This document shows positions 42,147 to 50,971 of a stretch of DNA of 64,000 bases, in pieces. The notes beneath the pieces were generated by a model, which was not told the DNA's origin, did no database searches, and saw only the letters and a list, made by a program, of their open reading frames with translations. The position numbers were made by a program, and so were the translations under genes. The number at the start of each line of letters is the position of its first letter. Position 1 is the first letter of the stretch. This DNA is from Cupriavidus consociatus (GTDB lineage Bacteria; Pseudomonadota; Gammaproteobacteria; Burkholderiales; Burkholderiaceae), in contig NZ_JAGIQA010000026.1 of the NCBI RefSeq assembly GCF_017814975.1, positions 1 through 64,000 on the forward strand, read 5' to 3'.

Positions 42147-43346
42147 ATGAGTTCCGGCCAGTTAATCGAGAAGATTGCCGCAGTCTTTGCGCTGATCGTG
42201 CTGATCGGCGGCTCGCTGCTTGTGCTCGCGCCATTTACCACGGCACTGCTGTGGGGCGCGATCCTGGCTTACAGCTCGTGGTACCCGTACACGGTGCTGT
42301 CGCGCTGGCTCGGCGACCGCCGCGGCCTGGCGGCGCTGATCTGCGTGCTGCTGGCCACGGTGATCGTGCTGGGGCCGTTTGTCTACGCCGGTGCCAGCTT
42401 CTCGGCGCACCTGGACGACCTGTCGGCGCTGGTCGACCGCTACATGGAGCATGGCATCCCGCAGCTGCCGGATTGGCTGAGCAGCCTGCCCTATGTCGGC
42501 ACGTACCTGCAAAGCTCGTGGGACAGCATCATCAACGCCGATTCCGAGATGGTGGCCAACCTGCGCAAGCTGATCGCGCCGGTCGGTCATGTGCTGCTCG
42601 GCGCCGGCCTGTCGATCGGCGCCGGCCTGGGGCAGCTGGCGCTATCGATCATCCTGGCATTCTTCTTCTATACCGGCGGCGAGTTCGCCATCGCCTGGTT
42701 GCGCGCGGGCATGCGCCGCATTGCCGGCGAGCGTGCCGACCACCTGCTGGAACTGGCCGGCAGCACGGTCAAGGGCGTGGTCTACGGCGTGCTCGGCACG
42801 GCCTTTATCCAGGCGGTGCTGGCCGCCATCGGGCTGTGGATTGCCGGCGTGCCGGGCGCGGCCATCCTCGGCTTCGTCACGTTCTTCCTGTCGGTGGTGC
42901 CGGTCGGCCCGCCGCTGGTGTGGCTGCCGGCGGCGCTGTGGCTGTACCACACCGGGTCCACCGGCTGGGCCGTCTTCCTGGTGATCTGGGGCGTGGGCGT
43001 GGTCAGCATGGCCGACAACATCGTCAAGCCGCTGCTGATCAGCAAGGGCACCGGCATGCCGCTGATCTGGATCATGCTGGGCGTGCTGGGCGGCGCACTG
43101 GCATTCGGCTTCCTGGGTGTGTTCATCGGCCCGACGCTGCTGGCGGTGGCGTATGCGCTGCTGCGCGACTGGACCATCGGCTCGGAGGCCGAGCTGAAGC
43201 AGGATCTCGCGCACGAGCTGAAGCCCGGCGGCGCGCCGGCAGCGGTGCCCGCGGCGACGCAGCCCGCTGCGGCGGCTCCGGCAGTCCCCGCCGTGGTCGA
43301 CAACCCCGACGTGCCGCCGGCGGCCACCGGCAAGCACCCGGGCTGA
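42147..43346 (+). CDS. AI-2E family (YdiK/PerM-like) membrane permease
   Basis: This encodes 399 residues with about eight membrane helices in the AI-2E exporter pattern: LAPFTTALLWGAILAYSSWY near the start, a soluble loop around residues 85-150, then the conserved FFLSVVPVGPPLVWLPAALW and MADNIVKPLLISKGTGMPLI. The C-terminal 50 residues are an Ala/Pro-rich tail. The family exports small molecules or ions (TqsA, PerM); no substrate is implied. CAGGGAGAG precedes the ATG. pqiA begins 8 bp after its stop, so it probably heads the pqi operon. Confidence 0.88.
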   Translation: MSSGQLIEKIAAVFALIVLIGGSLLVLAPFTTALLWGAILAYSSWYPYTVLSRWLGDRRGLAALICVLLATVIVLGPFVYAGASFSAHLDDLSALVDRYMEHGIPQLPDWLSSLPYVGTYLQSSWDSIINADSEMVANLRKLIAPVGHVLLGAGLSIGAGLGQLALSIILAFFFYTGGEFAIAWLRAGMRRIAGERADHLLELAGSTVKGVVYGVLGTAFIQAVLAAIGLWIAGVPGAAILGFVTFFLSVVPVGPPLVWLPAALWLYHTGSTGWAVFLVIWGVGVVSMADNIVKPLLISKGTGMPLIWIMLGVLGGALAFGFLGVFIGPTLLAVAYALLRDWTIGSEAELKQDLAHELKPGGAPAAVPAATQPAAAAPAVPAVVDNPDVPPAATGKHPG

Positions 43347-43353
43347 ACGGCTG

Positions 43354-44052
43354 ATGGCAGGTCCAGACAACGCCCCCGCACCCGCCTTGCCCGACACTTC
43401 GCCCGCCGCGCTGCACCGGCTGGTGGCGTGCGAATACTGCGATGCGGTCTACGAGCGCACCCCGATCTCGCCCGGCGAGCGCGCGCTGTGCCTGCGCTGC
43501 GGCGGCGAGCTGTATCGCGAGAGCCGCCGGCATTACCGGCGCCTGCTGCCGCTGGTGGTCACCGCGCTGATCCTGTTCCTGGTTTCCAACGCCTACCCCA
43601 TCGTGGAGATGGACCTCAAGGGCGTGCGCACGCAAACCACGCTGCTGGGCGCGGTGCATGCGCTGTATGACGACCACATGGCACTGGTGGCGGCGCTGGT
43701 GTTCGCCACCACCATACTGTTCCCGCTGTCCGAGCTGCTGATGATGATTTACCTGCTGGTGCCGATGGCGCAGCACCGCATGCCCATCGGCTTCGACCGC
43801 ATCGTGCGCGGCATCCGCCAGACGCGGCCGTGGGGCATGATCGAGGTCTTCATGATCGGCGTGCTGGTCACGCTGGTGAAGCTGTCCACGATGGCGCGCG
43901 TGCTGCCCGGCATCGCGCTGTGGTCGTTCGCCGCGCTGGTGATCGTGCTGGCGGCGATGCTGTCGTTCGACCCGCGCGACCTGTGGCGCTACCTGGAAAC
44001 GCCGGACGATGAGGCGGACGAGGCAGGCGGCACAAGCGGGAAGGGACAATGA
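43354..44052 (+). CDS. pqiA: Paraquat-inducible protein A, first half (PqiA domain 1)
   Basis: This encodes 232 residues. A zinc-ribbon-like N-terminus (VACEYCDAVYE and ALCLRCGGELY, two CXXC pairs) precedes four membrane helices with the PqiA pattern FLVSNAYPIVEMDLKGVRTQ and LLMMIYLLVPMAQHRM. E. coli PqiA joins two such units in one chain; here they are separate genes overlapping by four bases. PqiA is the inner-membrane part of the Pqi lipid-transport system of the cell envelope. Confidence 0.92.
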   Translation: MAGPDNAPAPALPDTSPAALHRLVACEYCDAVYERTPISPGERALCLRCGGELYRESRRHYRRLLPLVVTALILFLVSNAYPIVEMDLKGVRTQTTLLGAVHALYDDHMALVAALVFATTILFPLSELLMMIYLLVPMAQHRMPIGFDRIVRGIRQTRPWGMIEVFMIGVLVTLVKLSTMARVLPGIALWSFAALVIVLAAMLSFDPRDLWRYLETPDDEADEAGGTSGKGQ

Positions 44053-44798
44053 CGGACGCGACCCCGCAGCAACCGCCACGGCCACCGCGCCCCGACCGCC
44101 TGGCGCATCCGCGCCGTCTCGCGCGCGAGGTAGTGGCCGAGCTGACCGACGACGACGAACGCACGCCGCTGCCGCAGGTGCCCACCGCCAGCCGCCTGGG
44201 CCTGCTCTCCTGCCACGCCTGCGACCTGGTCAGCCCGCGCACGCTGGAGGGCGAGCCCTGCCCGCGCTGCGGCGCCACGCTGCACCACCGCAAGCCGGAC
44301 AGCCTGGCGCGCACCTGGGCCTTCCTGCTGGCGGCCTTTATCCTCTACATCCCGGCCAACATGCTGCCGGTGATGGTCACGCAATCGATCCTCGGCACGC
44401 AGCGCGACACCATCCTGTCCGGCGTGATCTACCTGTGGCTGTCCGGCTCGCACATGCTGGCGGTGCTGGTGCTGATCGCCAGCATCATCGTGCCACTCAT
44501 GAAGATGCTGATCCTCACCTTCCTGCTGCTGTCGGTGCACTTCCGCGCGACCTGGCGCATCCGGCAGCAGACCCGGCTGTACGGGCTGGTGGAGGTGATC
44601 GGCCGCTGGTCGATGCTCGATATTTTCGTGGTGGCGCTGCTGGCCTCGCTGGTGCGGGCCGGGGCGCTGGCCACCATCATCCCAGGCGGCGGCGCGCTGG
44701 CCTTCGGCGCGGTCGTGGTGCTGACCATGCTGGCCTCGCTCAGCTTCGATCCGCGCCTGCTGTGGGATTCGCTGGAAGACGATAATGCCCGACACTGA
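44049..44798 (+). CDS. pqiA: Paraquat-inducible protein A, second half (PqiA domain 2)
   Basis: This encodes 249 residues with the same plan as its neighbour: a charged N-terminus, CXXC pairs (LSCHACDLVSPRTL and PCPRCGATLH), and four helices including LYIPANMLPVMVTQSILGTQ and IIVPLMKMLILTFLLLSVHF. It starts in the ATGA that ends the first pqiA and overlaps pqiB by 14 bp. Two half-length genes thus replace the fused PqiA of enterobacteria. Confidence 0.92.
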   Translation: MTDATPQQPPRPPRPDRLAHPRRLAREVVAELTDDDERTPLPQVPTASRLGLLSCHACDLVSPRTLEGEPCPRCGATLHHRKPDSLARTWAFLLAAFILYIPANMLPVMVTQSILGTQRDTILSGVIYLWLSGSHMLAVLVLIASIIVPLMKMLILTFLLLSVHFRATWRIRQQTRLYGLVEVIGRWSMLDIFVVALLASLVRAGALATIIPGGGALAFGAVVVLTMLASLSFDPRLLWDSLEDDNARH

Positions 44799-46425
44799 AC
44801 AACATCCGCCCAATCCCGCTGGCGCACCCGGCCTGCCGCGGCCCGAGCGCCGGCGCCGCGCGCGCTGGCTGCCATCGCTGGTGTGGCTGATCCCGATCGT
44901 CGCGGCGATCGTCGGCGTGTCGCTGCTGGTGCATACGCTGGCCTCGCGCGGGCCGGAGATCACCGTCAGCTTCCGCACCGCCGAGGGCCTGACGCCGGGC
45001 AAGACCGCGGTGCGCTACAAGGATGTCGATATCGGCCTGGTCAAGTCGGTGCGGCTCGCGCGCGACCGTTCGCATGTGATCGCGTCGATCGACCTGACCA
45101 AGGACGCCGAGAACTTCGCCGTGGCCGACACGCGCTTCTGGGTGGTGCGCCCGCGTTTCGCCGCCAGCGGCGTGTCGGGGCTGGAGACGCTGCTGTCGGG
45201 CGCCTATATCGGCGTCGATGCCGGCAAGTCCGGCGAGACCACGCGCGATTTCAAGGGACTGGAAGTGCCGCCGGTGGTGACCACCGACGCATCCGGCAAG
45301 CAGTTCGTGCTGCGCGCCTCGGAGCTGGGCTCTCTCGACATCGGCTCGCCGGTCTACTACCGCCGCGTGCAGGTGGGCCAGGTGGTGGCCTACCAGCTCG
45401 AGCCCAACGGGCGCGACATTTCGCTGCGCGTGTTCGTCAACAAGCCCTATGACAAGCTGGTTACCGCCGACACGCGCTTCTGGCATGCCAGCGGCGTCGA
45501 CCTCAAGCTCGATGCCGGCGGCCTCAAGCTGTCGACGCAATCGCTGGTGACGGTGCTGCTGGGCGGCGTTGCGTTCCAGGCGCCGGACCGTACCACCGCC
45601 ACCGCTGCCGCGGCCGAAAACACGCAATTCCTGCTGGCCGCCGACCAGTCCGAGGCCATGAAGGAGCCCGAGGAACTGGCGCCGACGCTGGCCGTGCTCA
45701 ACTTCGACCAGTCCGTGCGCGGCCTGTCGCCGGGCGCGCCGGTAGACTTCCGCGGCGTGATCGTGGGCCAGGTGCGCTCGATCGGCATCGAATACCAGCG
45801 CGACAAGAAAGCCTTCCGCATGCCGGTGGTGGTCGAGCTGTACCCGTCGCGCATGGGCTTCCGCGAACGCGACGTGGAAGACCGCGCCCGCGCCCGTCAG
45901 ATCATCGAGGGCCTGCTCAAGCGCGGCATGCGCGCGCAGCTGCGCACCGGCAACCTGCTTACCGGCCAGCTGTACGTGGCGCTCGACTTCTTCCCGAAGG
46001 CGCCGCCCGCCAAGGTCGACCTGGATGCGCCGATCCCCGAGTTCGCCACCACGCCGGGCACCTTCGACCAGCTGCAGGCGCAGGTCGGCGATATCGTCAA
46101 CCGCATCGACAAGATCCCGTTCGACCAGATCGGCCAGGACCTGCGCACCACGGTGGCGAGCCTGAACAAGACGCTCGACACGGCCGACAAGCTGGTGCAG
46201 CAGCTCAACGGCGACGTCGCGCCGCAGGTGCTGGCGGCGCTGCAGGATGCGCGCAAGACGCTGACCACGGCCAATGGCACGCTGGCGTCGGATGCGCCGC
46301 TGCAGCAGGACACGCGCCGCATGCTGCAGGAACTGACGCGCACCGCCACGTCGTTGCGCACCTTGACCGACTACCTCGAACGCCATCCCGAAGCGCTGCT
46401 GCGCGGCAAGCCGGAGAAAGACTGA
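44785..46425 (+). CDS. pqiB: PqiB, MCE-domain lipid transport protein
   Basis: This encodes 546 residues: one N-terminal helix (about 32-52) then three MCE domains (about 60-150, 175-260, 300-400; GPEITVSFRTAEGLTPGKTA and FDQSVRGLSPGAPVDFRGVI mark the first and third) and a long coiled-coil C-terminus (about 425-530). PqiB forms a periplasm-spanning tube that carries lipids between the inner and outer membranes. The order pqiA-pqiA-pqiB-pqiC with overlaps marks one operon. Confidence 0.95.
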   Translation: MPDTEQHPPNPAGAPGLPRPERRRRARWLPSLVWLIPIVAAIVGVSLLVHTLASRGPEITVSFRTAEGLTPGKTAVRYKDVDIGLVKSVRLARDRSHVIASIDLTKDAENFAVADTRFWVVRPRFAASGVSGLETLLSGAYIGVDAGKSGETTRDFKGLEVPPVVTTDASGKQFVLRASELGSLDIGSPVYYRRVQVGQVVAYQLEPNGRDISLRVFVNKPYDKLVTADTRFWHASGVDLKLDAGGLKLSTQSLVTVLLGGVAFQAPDRTTATAAAAENTQFLLAADQSEAMKEPEELAPTLAVLNFDQSVRGLSPGAPVDFRGVIVGQVRSIGIEYQRDKKAFRMPVVVELYPSRMGFRERDVEDRARARQIIEGLLKRGMRAQLRTGNLLTGQLYVALDFFPKAPPAKVDLDAPIPEFATTPGTFDQLQAQVGDIVNRIDKIPFDQIGQDLRTTVASLNKTLDTADKLVQQLNGDVAPQVLAALQDARKTLTTANGTLASDAPLQQDTRRMLQELTRTATSLRTLTDYLERHPEALLRGKPEKD

Positions 46426-47051
46426 TGAAGCGCCATCCCCTTACCTCCGCGCTTGTCCGTTGTGCCCTGGCCGGCGCACTGGGCGCCGCCGTGCTCGCCG
46501 GTTGTGCCTCGCCGGAGCCGCGCTATTACACGCTGGCCCAGGGGCCTGCGGGCGTCGCCACGCTGCCGGCGGCGACACCGGCGCCGTCGACCAGCACGCT
46601 GTGGCTGGAAGTCGCTCCCGTACGCGTCCCGGAGCGCCTGAACCGGCCGCAGCTGGTGGTGCGCGACGGCCGCAATGACGCCAGCCTGCGCCTGCTGGAC
46701 CTGGCGCGCTGGTCGTCGCCGCTGCCGGACGAGCTGCGCGATGCGTTGTCGCAGCGCCTGCAAGCCACGCTGGGCGCGGTCGATACCTACCAGCAGGGGT
46801 TGTCGGATGTGCAGCCGCTGTACCGGGTCACGACGGAAGTGCTGCGGCTCGACGCAGATGTCGGGCAGCGCGCGGGCGCAACCATCAACTGGACGGTGCG
46901 GCGGTTGCCGGACGGCAAGGTAGTCAGCGGCAGCACGCAGGCGGAGTTGTCTGCGCCCGGCGAAATCGATGGCGTGGTAGCGGCTTACCGCGAGATCGTG
47001 GCAAGCACGGCGAAGGATATTGCCGCGGGGGTGGAGGCGTTGCGCCGATAA
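46425..47051 (+). CDS. pqiC: PqiC, outer-membrane lipoprotein (ABC-type transport auxiliary)
   Basis: This encodes 208 residues with a lipoprotein signal (ALGAAVLAGCASPEPRYYTL, lipobox LAGC with Cys26) followed by the PqiC/YmbA domain (LWLEVAPVRVPERLNRPQLV, WSSPLPDELRDALSQRLQ). PqiC sits under the outer membrane and contacts the end of PqiB. The ATG shares its A with the pqiB TGA. A duplicated REP-bearing element follows 30 bp after the stop. Confidence 0.93.
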   Translation: MKRHPLTSALVRCALAGALGAAVLAGCASPEPRYYTLAQGPAGVATLPAATPAPSTSTLWLEVAPVRVPERLNRPQLVVRDGRNDASLRLLDLARWSSPLPDELRDALSQRLQATLGAVDTYQQGLSDVQPLYRVTTEVLRLDADVGQRAGATINWTVRRLPDGKVVSGSTQAELSAPGEIDGVVAAYREIVASTAKDIAAGVEALRR

Positions 47052-47080
47052 ACCAAACCCGACCGGGCTTGCCGAAAGAA

Positions 47081-47288
47081 AGTGCGCCCAAGCCGCCCGA
47101 ACTAGCCCAAGCAAGGTGTTCTCCCTCTCCCCTCAGGGGGGGAGGGTTGGGGTGAGGGGTGGTCTAGCAAGGCACCACTTCAAGCAAGGCCTTCGGTTTT
47201 AACCCACGGGCAGTCAGCCTTTGAGCCTCCTGCCCTCACCCCCGGCCCCTCTCCCGCGCTGCGGGAGAGAGGAGCAGACCAGCGGTGG
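47081..47288. repeat. Duplicated intergenic element, copy 2, with two REP-like hairpins
   Basis: Copy of 29706-29908 with the same landmarks in the same order: CCCAAGCCGCCCGAACTAGC, hairpin CCCTCTCCCC-TCA-GGGG (from 47123) with GGGTTGGGGTGAGGGGTGGT, CAAGCAAGGCCTTCGG, AACCCACGGGC, then CCCCTCTCCCGC-GCT-GCGGGAGAGAGG (from 47246) and GAGCAGACC. Copy 2 keeps the GCCCTCACCCCCGG flank missing from copy 1. Both copies begin 30-35 bp after a plus-strand stop codon. Confidence 0.82.
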
Positions 47289-47300
47289 AGAAACTCTCTC

Positions 47301-47861
47301 TCAGTCATCCCCCCACGCCGCCGCACCGCGCTCGCGCCGTGCCGCGGCTTCGGCCGCGCGCCGGTGGATGGCCCCGGCCATCGCCGCCAGGCATTCCGCC
47401 GCCCCGCCCTGCACCAGCTTCACCGGGCACGCCAGCATCAGGTTCCTGGGCAAGCCGAAATCCTCGACGACGAACCCGCGCGCATCCAGCGGCCGGCCTT
47501 CCTCGTCGGTCACCACCGTGGCGCGATCGCGCACCGTGCCGGGATCCGCGCTGTAGCCCCATACCGGCTTCTGCAGCGCCACCGCAAACCCCACCTCGAA
47601 GGCCGTGCCCGAGTCCGGCTCTCCCGGCCCGCGGAAATCGTCGAGATTGGCCATCACCATGTCCGCGCGGCGCAGCAGCGCGATATTGGCGTCATAGATC
47701 CAGCGCGCCGTGTCCGGCCCCGACAGGCCTTCCGGCGCCGACTTGTCGAGCGGATACAGCCCGGTGAAGCCATGCGCCGCGCACAGCGACTTGAGGTGCT
47801 CGCCCCAGGCGATGGCGTCCTTGCGGAACACGTCGAAGCCGGCCAGGTAGATGGTTTTCAT
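47301..47861 (-). CDS. Nucleoside 2-deoxyribosyltransferase-like protein
   Basis: This encodes 186 residues starting MKTIYLAGFDVFRKDAIAWG. The N-terminal strand, the ADMVMANLDDFRGPGEPDSG segment and the Glu of GTAFEVGFAVALQKPVWGYS match nucleoside 2-deoxyribosyltransferases, where that Glu is the nucleophile. Such proteins salvage deoxynucleosides or cleave modified nucleotides. The ATG at 47861 begins the domain; the ribosome site is weak. It stands divergent from the hydroxyacid dehydrogenase. Confidence 0.84.
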   Translation of the reverse strand: MKTIYLAGFDVFRKDAIAWGEHLKSLCAAHGFTGLYPLDKSAPEGLSGPDTARWIYDANIALLRRADMVMANLDDFRGPGEPDSGTAFEVGFAVALQKPVWGYSADPGTVRDRATVVTDEEGRPLDARGFVVEDFGLPRNLMLACPVKLVQGGAAECLAAMAGAIHRRAAEAAARRERGAAAWGDD

Positions 47862-48027
47862 GGCGATGTTCGTCACGGAGGAAACGGGATGCCGCAGCAT
47901 AACCCGCCTCCACCCGAACATCGCACAAAGTTGCCCGCAATCCGGCGCGGCAGCGGCAGCGGTCGCCTGCGCGATGCGGGGGCATGCGCTACCATCCCTG
48001 ATCCCTCCGTCGAGACCCGCTCGCCTC

Positions 48028-48969
48028 ATGTCCGCTTCCCAGATTCTCCAGGTCGGCCCGCTCGCGCCGCAGACCAATGCCACCCTCCAGCAACAATACG
48101 GCGCCATCGCGCTATGGCAGCAGGGCGATGCGCTGGCCTGGGCGCGCGAGCACGGCCTGCAGGTGCGCGTGGTGGTGACCTCGGCGCGCCATGGCTGCAG
48201 CGCCGCGCTGATCGACGCGCTGCCGGCGCTGCAGGCCATCGTCAGCTTCGGCGTGGGTTATGACTCGATCGCACTGGACGCCGCCCGCGCGCGCGGCATC
48301 CAGGTCAGCAACACGCCCGACGTGCTCAACGACTGCGTGGCTGACCTGGCCTTCGGCCTGCTGCTGGACGCGGCACGAGGCATTGCCCATGGCGACCGCT
48401 TCGTCCGGGCCGGGCGCTGGCCGCAGGGCGGCTTTCCGTTGACGACGCGGGTCTCGGGCAAGAAGCTTGGCATCCTCGGCCTGGGCCGCATCGGTGAGAT
48501 CGTGGCACGGCGCGCGCAGGGCTTCGACATGGAGATCGCCTACAACAACCGTCGTCCGCGCGACGGCGCGCCGTGGCGCTTCGAGGCTGACCTGAAGGCA
48601 CTGGCCGCCTGGTCCGACTTCCTGGTGGTGACCTGCGTGGGCGGTCCGGAAACCGCCGGGCTGGTGTCGCGCGAGATCATCGACGCGCTCGGGCCCAAGG
48701 GCATCCTGGTCAATGTCGCGCGCGGCAGCGTGATCGACGAAGACGTCATGGTGGCGGCGCTGGCCGAAGGACGCCTGGGCGGCGCCGGTCTCGACGTGTT
48801 CCGCGACGAGCCCGGCGTACCGGCCGCGCTGCTGGCGCTGGACAACGTCGTGCTCGCGCCGCACATGGCCAGCGGCACGCACGAGACCCGCGCCGCAATG
48901 ACCGCGCTGACGCTGCAGAATCTCGATGCGTTCCTCGCCGATGGCAAGGTGCTCACGCCGGTGCTGTAG
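48028..48969 (+). CDS. D-2-hydroxyacid dehydrogenase (NAD(P)-dependent)
   Basis: This encodes 313 residues with the NAD-binding motif KKLGILGLGRIGEIVARRAQ and the catalytic residues: Arg in NVARGSVIDE, Glu in FRDEPGVP and His in LAPHMASGTHETR. It resembles glyoxylate/hydroxypyruvate reductases that reduce 2-keto acids to D-2-hydroxy acids. The open frame reaches upstream to 47851 but the conserved protein begins at ATG 48028. The substrate is not defined by the sequence or context. Confidence 0.9.
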   Translation: MSASQILQVGPLAPQTNATLQQQYGAIALWQQGDALAWAREHGLQVRVVVTSARHGCSAALIDALPALQAIVSFGVGYDSIALDAARARGIQVSNTPDVLNDCVADLAFGLLLDAARGIAHGDRFVRAGRWPQGGFPLTTRVSGKKLGILGLGRIGEIVARRAQGFDMEIAYNNRRPRDGAPWRFEADLKALAAWSDFLVVTCVGGPETAGLVSREIIDALGPKGILVNVARGSVIDEDVMVAALAEGRLGGAGLDVFRDEPGVPAALLALDNVVLAPHMASGTHETRAAMTALTLQNLDAFLADGKVLTPVL

Positions 48970-48999
48970 TGGCCGGTCCCCCTGCCTATACTGGATACG

Positions 49000-49015
49000 C
49001 CGGCCGCGCGGCCGG
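49000..49015. other. 16-bp perfect palindrome before the DUF1059 gene
   Basis: CCGGCCGCGCGGCCGG is fully self-complementary and ends 14 bp before the ATG of the next gene, just upstream of its GGAGG. A TATACT hexamer at 48987-48992 may be a -10 box. It could act as an operator or as a leader stem close to the ribosome site. Confidence 0.4.
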
Positions 49016-49029
49016 TGACAGGAGGCACC

Positions 49030-49224
49030 ATGGGACGCAAGTTTATCGATTGCCGCGAATATCCGAGCGACATCGGCTGCACGGTTGCGCTGAGCGCCGA
49101 CAGTGAAGACGAACTGCTCGAAGCCGCGGTCCAGCACGCGGTCGCAGTGCACCAGCACCAGGACACCCCTGAGCTGCGCGCACAATTGAAGTCGTTGTTC
49201 AAGGAAGGCTCACCGCCGGCCTGA
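49030..49224 (+). CDS. DUF1059-family small protein
   Basis: This encodes 64 residues: MGRKFIDCREYPSDIGCTVA, then SADSEDELLEAAVQHAVAVH. The Cys in the first strand and the E-LL-AA--HA helix are the DUF1059 pattern. The function is unknown; these short proteins occur widely as single-domain units. ATG 49030 follows GGAGG with 5-6 bases between. It appears monocistronic. Confidence 0.82.
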   Translation: MGRKFIDCREYPSDIGCTVALSADSEDELLEAAVQHAVAVHQHQDTPELRAQLKSLFKEGSPPA

Positions 49225-49360
49225 AGCCGGACAGGCTGGCGCTGCAACGGCGCCAGCTCCGAAACTTGTCCCGCCCCTGCGGCACATTCGCTGCCGCTGA
49301 TACCGCACTTGCGCTTGCCGGAATACCCATGTCGGTGGTCATGGCGCATCATTGACGCAC

Positions 49361-49384
49361 CGTTATATACAGACGTATATTGCG
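49361..49384. promoter_or_regulatory. Mo-box (ModE operator) upstream of modA
   Basis: CGTTATATA-CAGACG-TATATTGCG has the 9-6-9 layout of the ModE-binding Mo-box (CGTTATATA-N6-TATATAACG) with two mismatches in the right arm. It lies about 60-80 bp before the modA start. A ModE gene is located just after modC, so molybdate-bound ModE probably represses modABC here. Confidence 0.87.
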
Positions 49385-49441
49385 CCTGACAGTCCACCCA
49401 TGCCAGCACCAGCTTTCCTGGCCGCTTCTCTGAGGATTTCC

Positions 49442-50236
49442 ATGTCCGCGTTTCGCCCCGCCCGCACCGGGTGCCGCTCCGTTCTTGCCGGCGCCGGCGC
49501 CATGCTGGCCGCACTGGCGCTGGCCCTGCCCACTGGGCCGGCATTCGGCGCGGACCTGGTAGTGTCCGCCGCCGCCAGCCTGACCAACGCCTTCAAGTCG
49601 CTGGCCGAGTCGTACGAGCGCGCCCATCCGGGAACGAGGGTGGTGCTGAACTTCGGTGCGTCCGACGTGCTGATGCAGCAGATCGTCAAGGGCGCGCCCG
49701 CCGACGTGTTCGCCTCGGCCGACCAGGAGGCGATGAACAGGGCCGAGGCCGAAAAGGTCATCACTTCCGCCTCGCGCCGCAACTTCGCCGCCAACGAGGT
49801 GGTGCTGATCGTGCCGTCGGACAGCAAGCTGAATATCGGCTCGCTGCAGGACCTGGCCAGGCCGGAAGTCAGGCGCATCGCCTACGGCAATCCGGCCTCG
49901 GTGCCGGTTGGCCGCTACACCCGCGGCGCGCTGGAAGCCGCCGGCCTGTGGGACGCGGTCGCCGCCAAGGGCGTGCCGGCACAGAACGTGCGCCAGAGCC
50001 TGGACTACGTGGCGCGCGGCGAGGTCGAGGCCGGCTTCGTCTTCGCCACCGACGCCACGGTAATGCCGGACAAGGTCAGGGTTGCGGTGCGCGTGCCGAG
50101 CCGCAACCCGGTGACCTACCCCATCGCCATCACCAGCCAGACCCGCCAGCAGAAGGAAGCGGCGCAGTTCGTCGACTTCGTGGCATCGCCGGCAGGCCAG
50201 GCGATCCTGTCGCGCTACGGCTTCCAGAAGCCCTGA
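49442..50236 (+). CDS. modA: Molybdate ABC transporter, substrate-binding protein ModA
   Basis: This encodes 264 residues with a Sec signal (about 1-38, ending PTGPAFGA) and the ModA pattern LVVSAAASLTNAFKSLAESY, LNFGASDVLMQQIVKGAPAD, VFASADQEAM and YGNPASVPVGRYTR with the Ser residues that bind the oxyanion. It captures molybdate (or tungstate) in the periplasm. The frame is open from 49352, overlapping the Mo-box, so ATG 49442 (after TGAGGA) is preferred. modB follows after 13 bp. Confidence 0.96.
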   Translation: MSAFRPARTGCRSVLAGAGAMLAALALALPTGPAFGADLVVSAAASLTNAFKSLAESYERAHPGTRVVLNFGASDVLMQQIVKGAPADVFASADQEAMNRAEAEKVITSASRRNFAANEVVLIVPSDSKLNIGSLQDLARPEVRRIAYGNPASVPVGRYTRGALEAAGLWDAVAAKGVPAQNVRQSLDYVARGEVEAGFVFATDATVMPDKVRVAVRVPSRNPVTYPIAITSQTRQQKEAAQFVDFVASPAGQAILSRYGFQKP

Positions 50237-50249
50237 TTTACGCCACGCC

Positions 50250-50963
50250 ATGGATGCCGTCTGGGTGCCGCTGCTGTTGTCGCTGAAGGTCGCGGGCTGG
50301 GCCACCGCGCTGAACGCCGTGCTCGGCGTCGGCGCGGCGTGGGCGCTGGCGCGCTGGCGCTCGCCGCTGCGCGACGTGGTCGACGCGGTGTTGACGCTGC
50401 CGCTGGTGCTGCCGCCGACTGTGCTCGGCTACTACCTGCTGGTGCTGGTGGGCCGGCGCGGCGTGTTTGGCGAGTGGCTGTCCCGCCTCGGCATCGAACT
50501 GGTCTTTACCTGGCAGGGCGCGGTGCTGGCGTCGACCATCGTCGCTTTCCCGCTGGTGCTCAAGTCGGCCCGCGCTGCCTTCGAAGGGGTCGATCACCAG
50601 CTGGAAAACGCCGCGCGCGTGCTGGGCGTTTCTGAATCCGGCATCTTCTTTCGCGTGACGCTGCCGCTGGCCGCGCGCGGCATCATTGCCGGCGTGCTGC
50701 TGGCGTTCGCGCGCGCGCTGGGCGAGTTCGGCGCCACGCTGATGATCGCCGGCAACCTGCCCGGCCGCACACAGACGCTGTCGGTGGCAATCTACGAGGC
50801 CGTGCAGGCCGGCGACGACAACACCGCCAACCTGCTGGTGCTGGTGACCTCGGTCACGTGCGTGCTGCTGCTGGTGGTCGCCGGTCGGCTGGTGCCCGCC
50901 ACTGCGCGCAATCCCGCCGAAGTATATGAACGCCGGCGCCTGCGCCCGCGCGCCGCGCGCTGA
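50250..50963 (+). CDS. modB: Molybdate ABC transporter, permease ModB
   Basis: This encodes 237 residues with five or six membrane helices and the binding-protein-dependent permease loop ENAARVLGVSESGIFFRVTL, through which it contacts ModC. LPLVLPPTVLGYYLLVLVGR and RALGEFGATLMIAGNLPGRT are typical ModB blocks. It forms the inner-membrane channel for molybdate. It sits between modA and modC with short gaps, so all three are co-transcribed. Confidence 0.96.
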   Translation: MDAVWVPLLLSLKVAGWATALNAVLGVGAAWALARWRSPLRDVVDAVLTLPLVLPPTVLGYYLLVLVGRRGVFGEWLSRLGIELVFTWQGAVLASTIVAFPLVLKSARAAFEGVDHQLENAARVLGVSESGIFFRVTLPLAARGIIAGVLLAFARALGEFGATLMIAGNLPGRTQTLSVAIYEAVQAGDDNTANLLVLVTSVTCVLLLVVAGRLVPATARNPAEVYERRRLRPRAAR

Positions 50964-50971
50964 GGAACGCC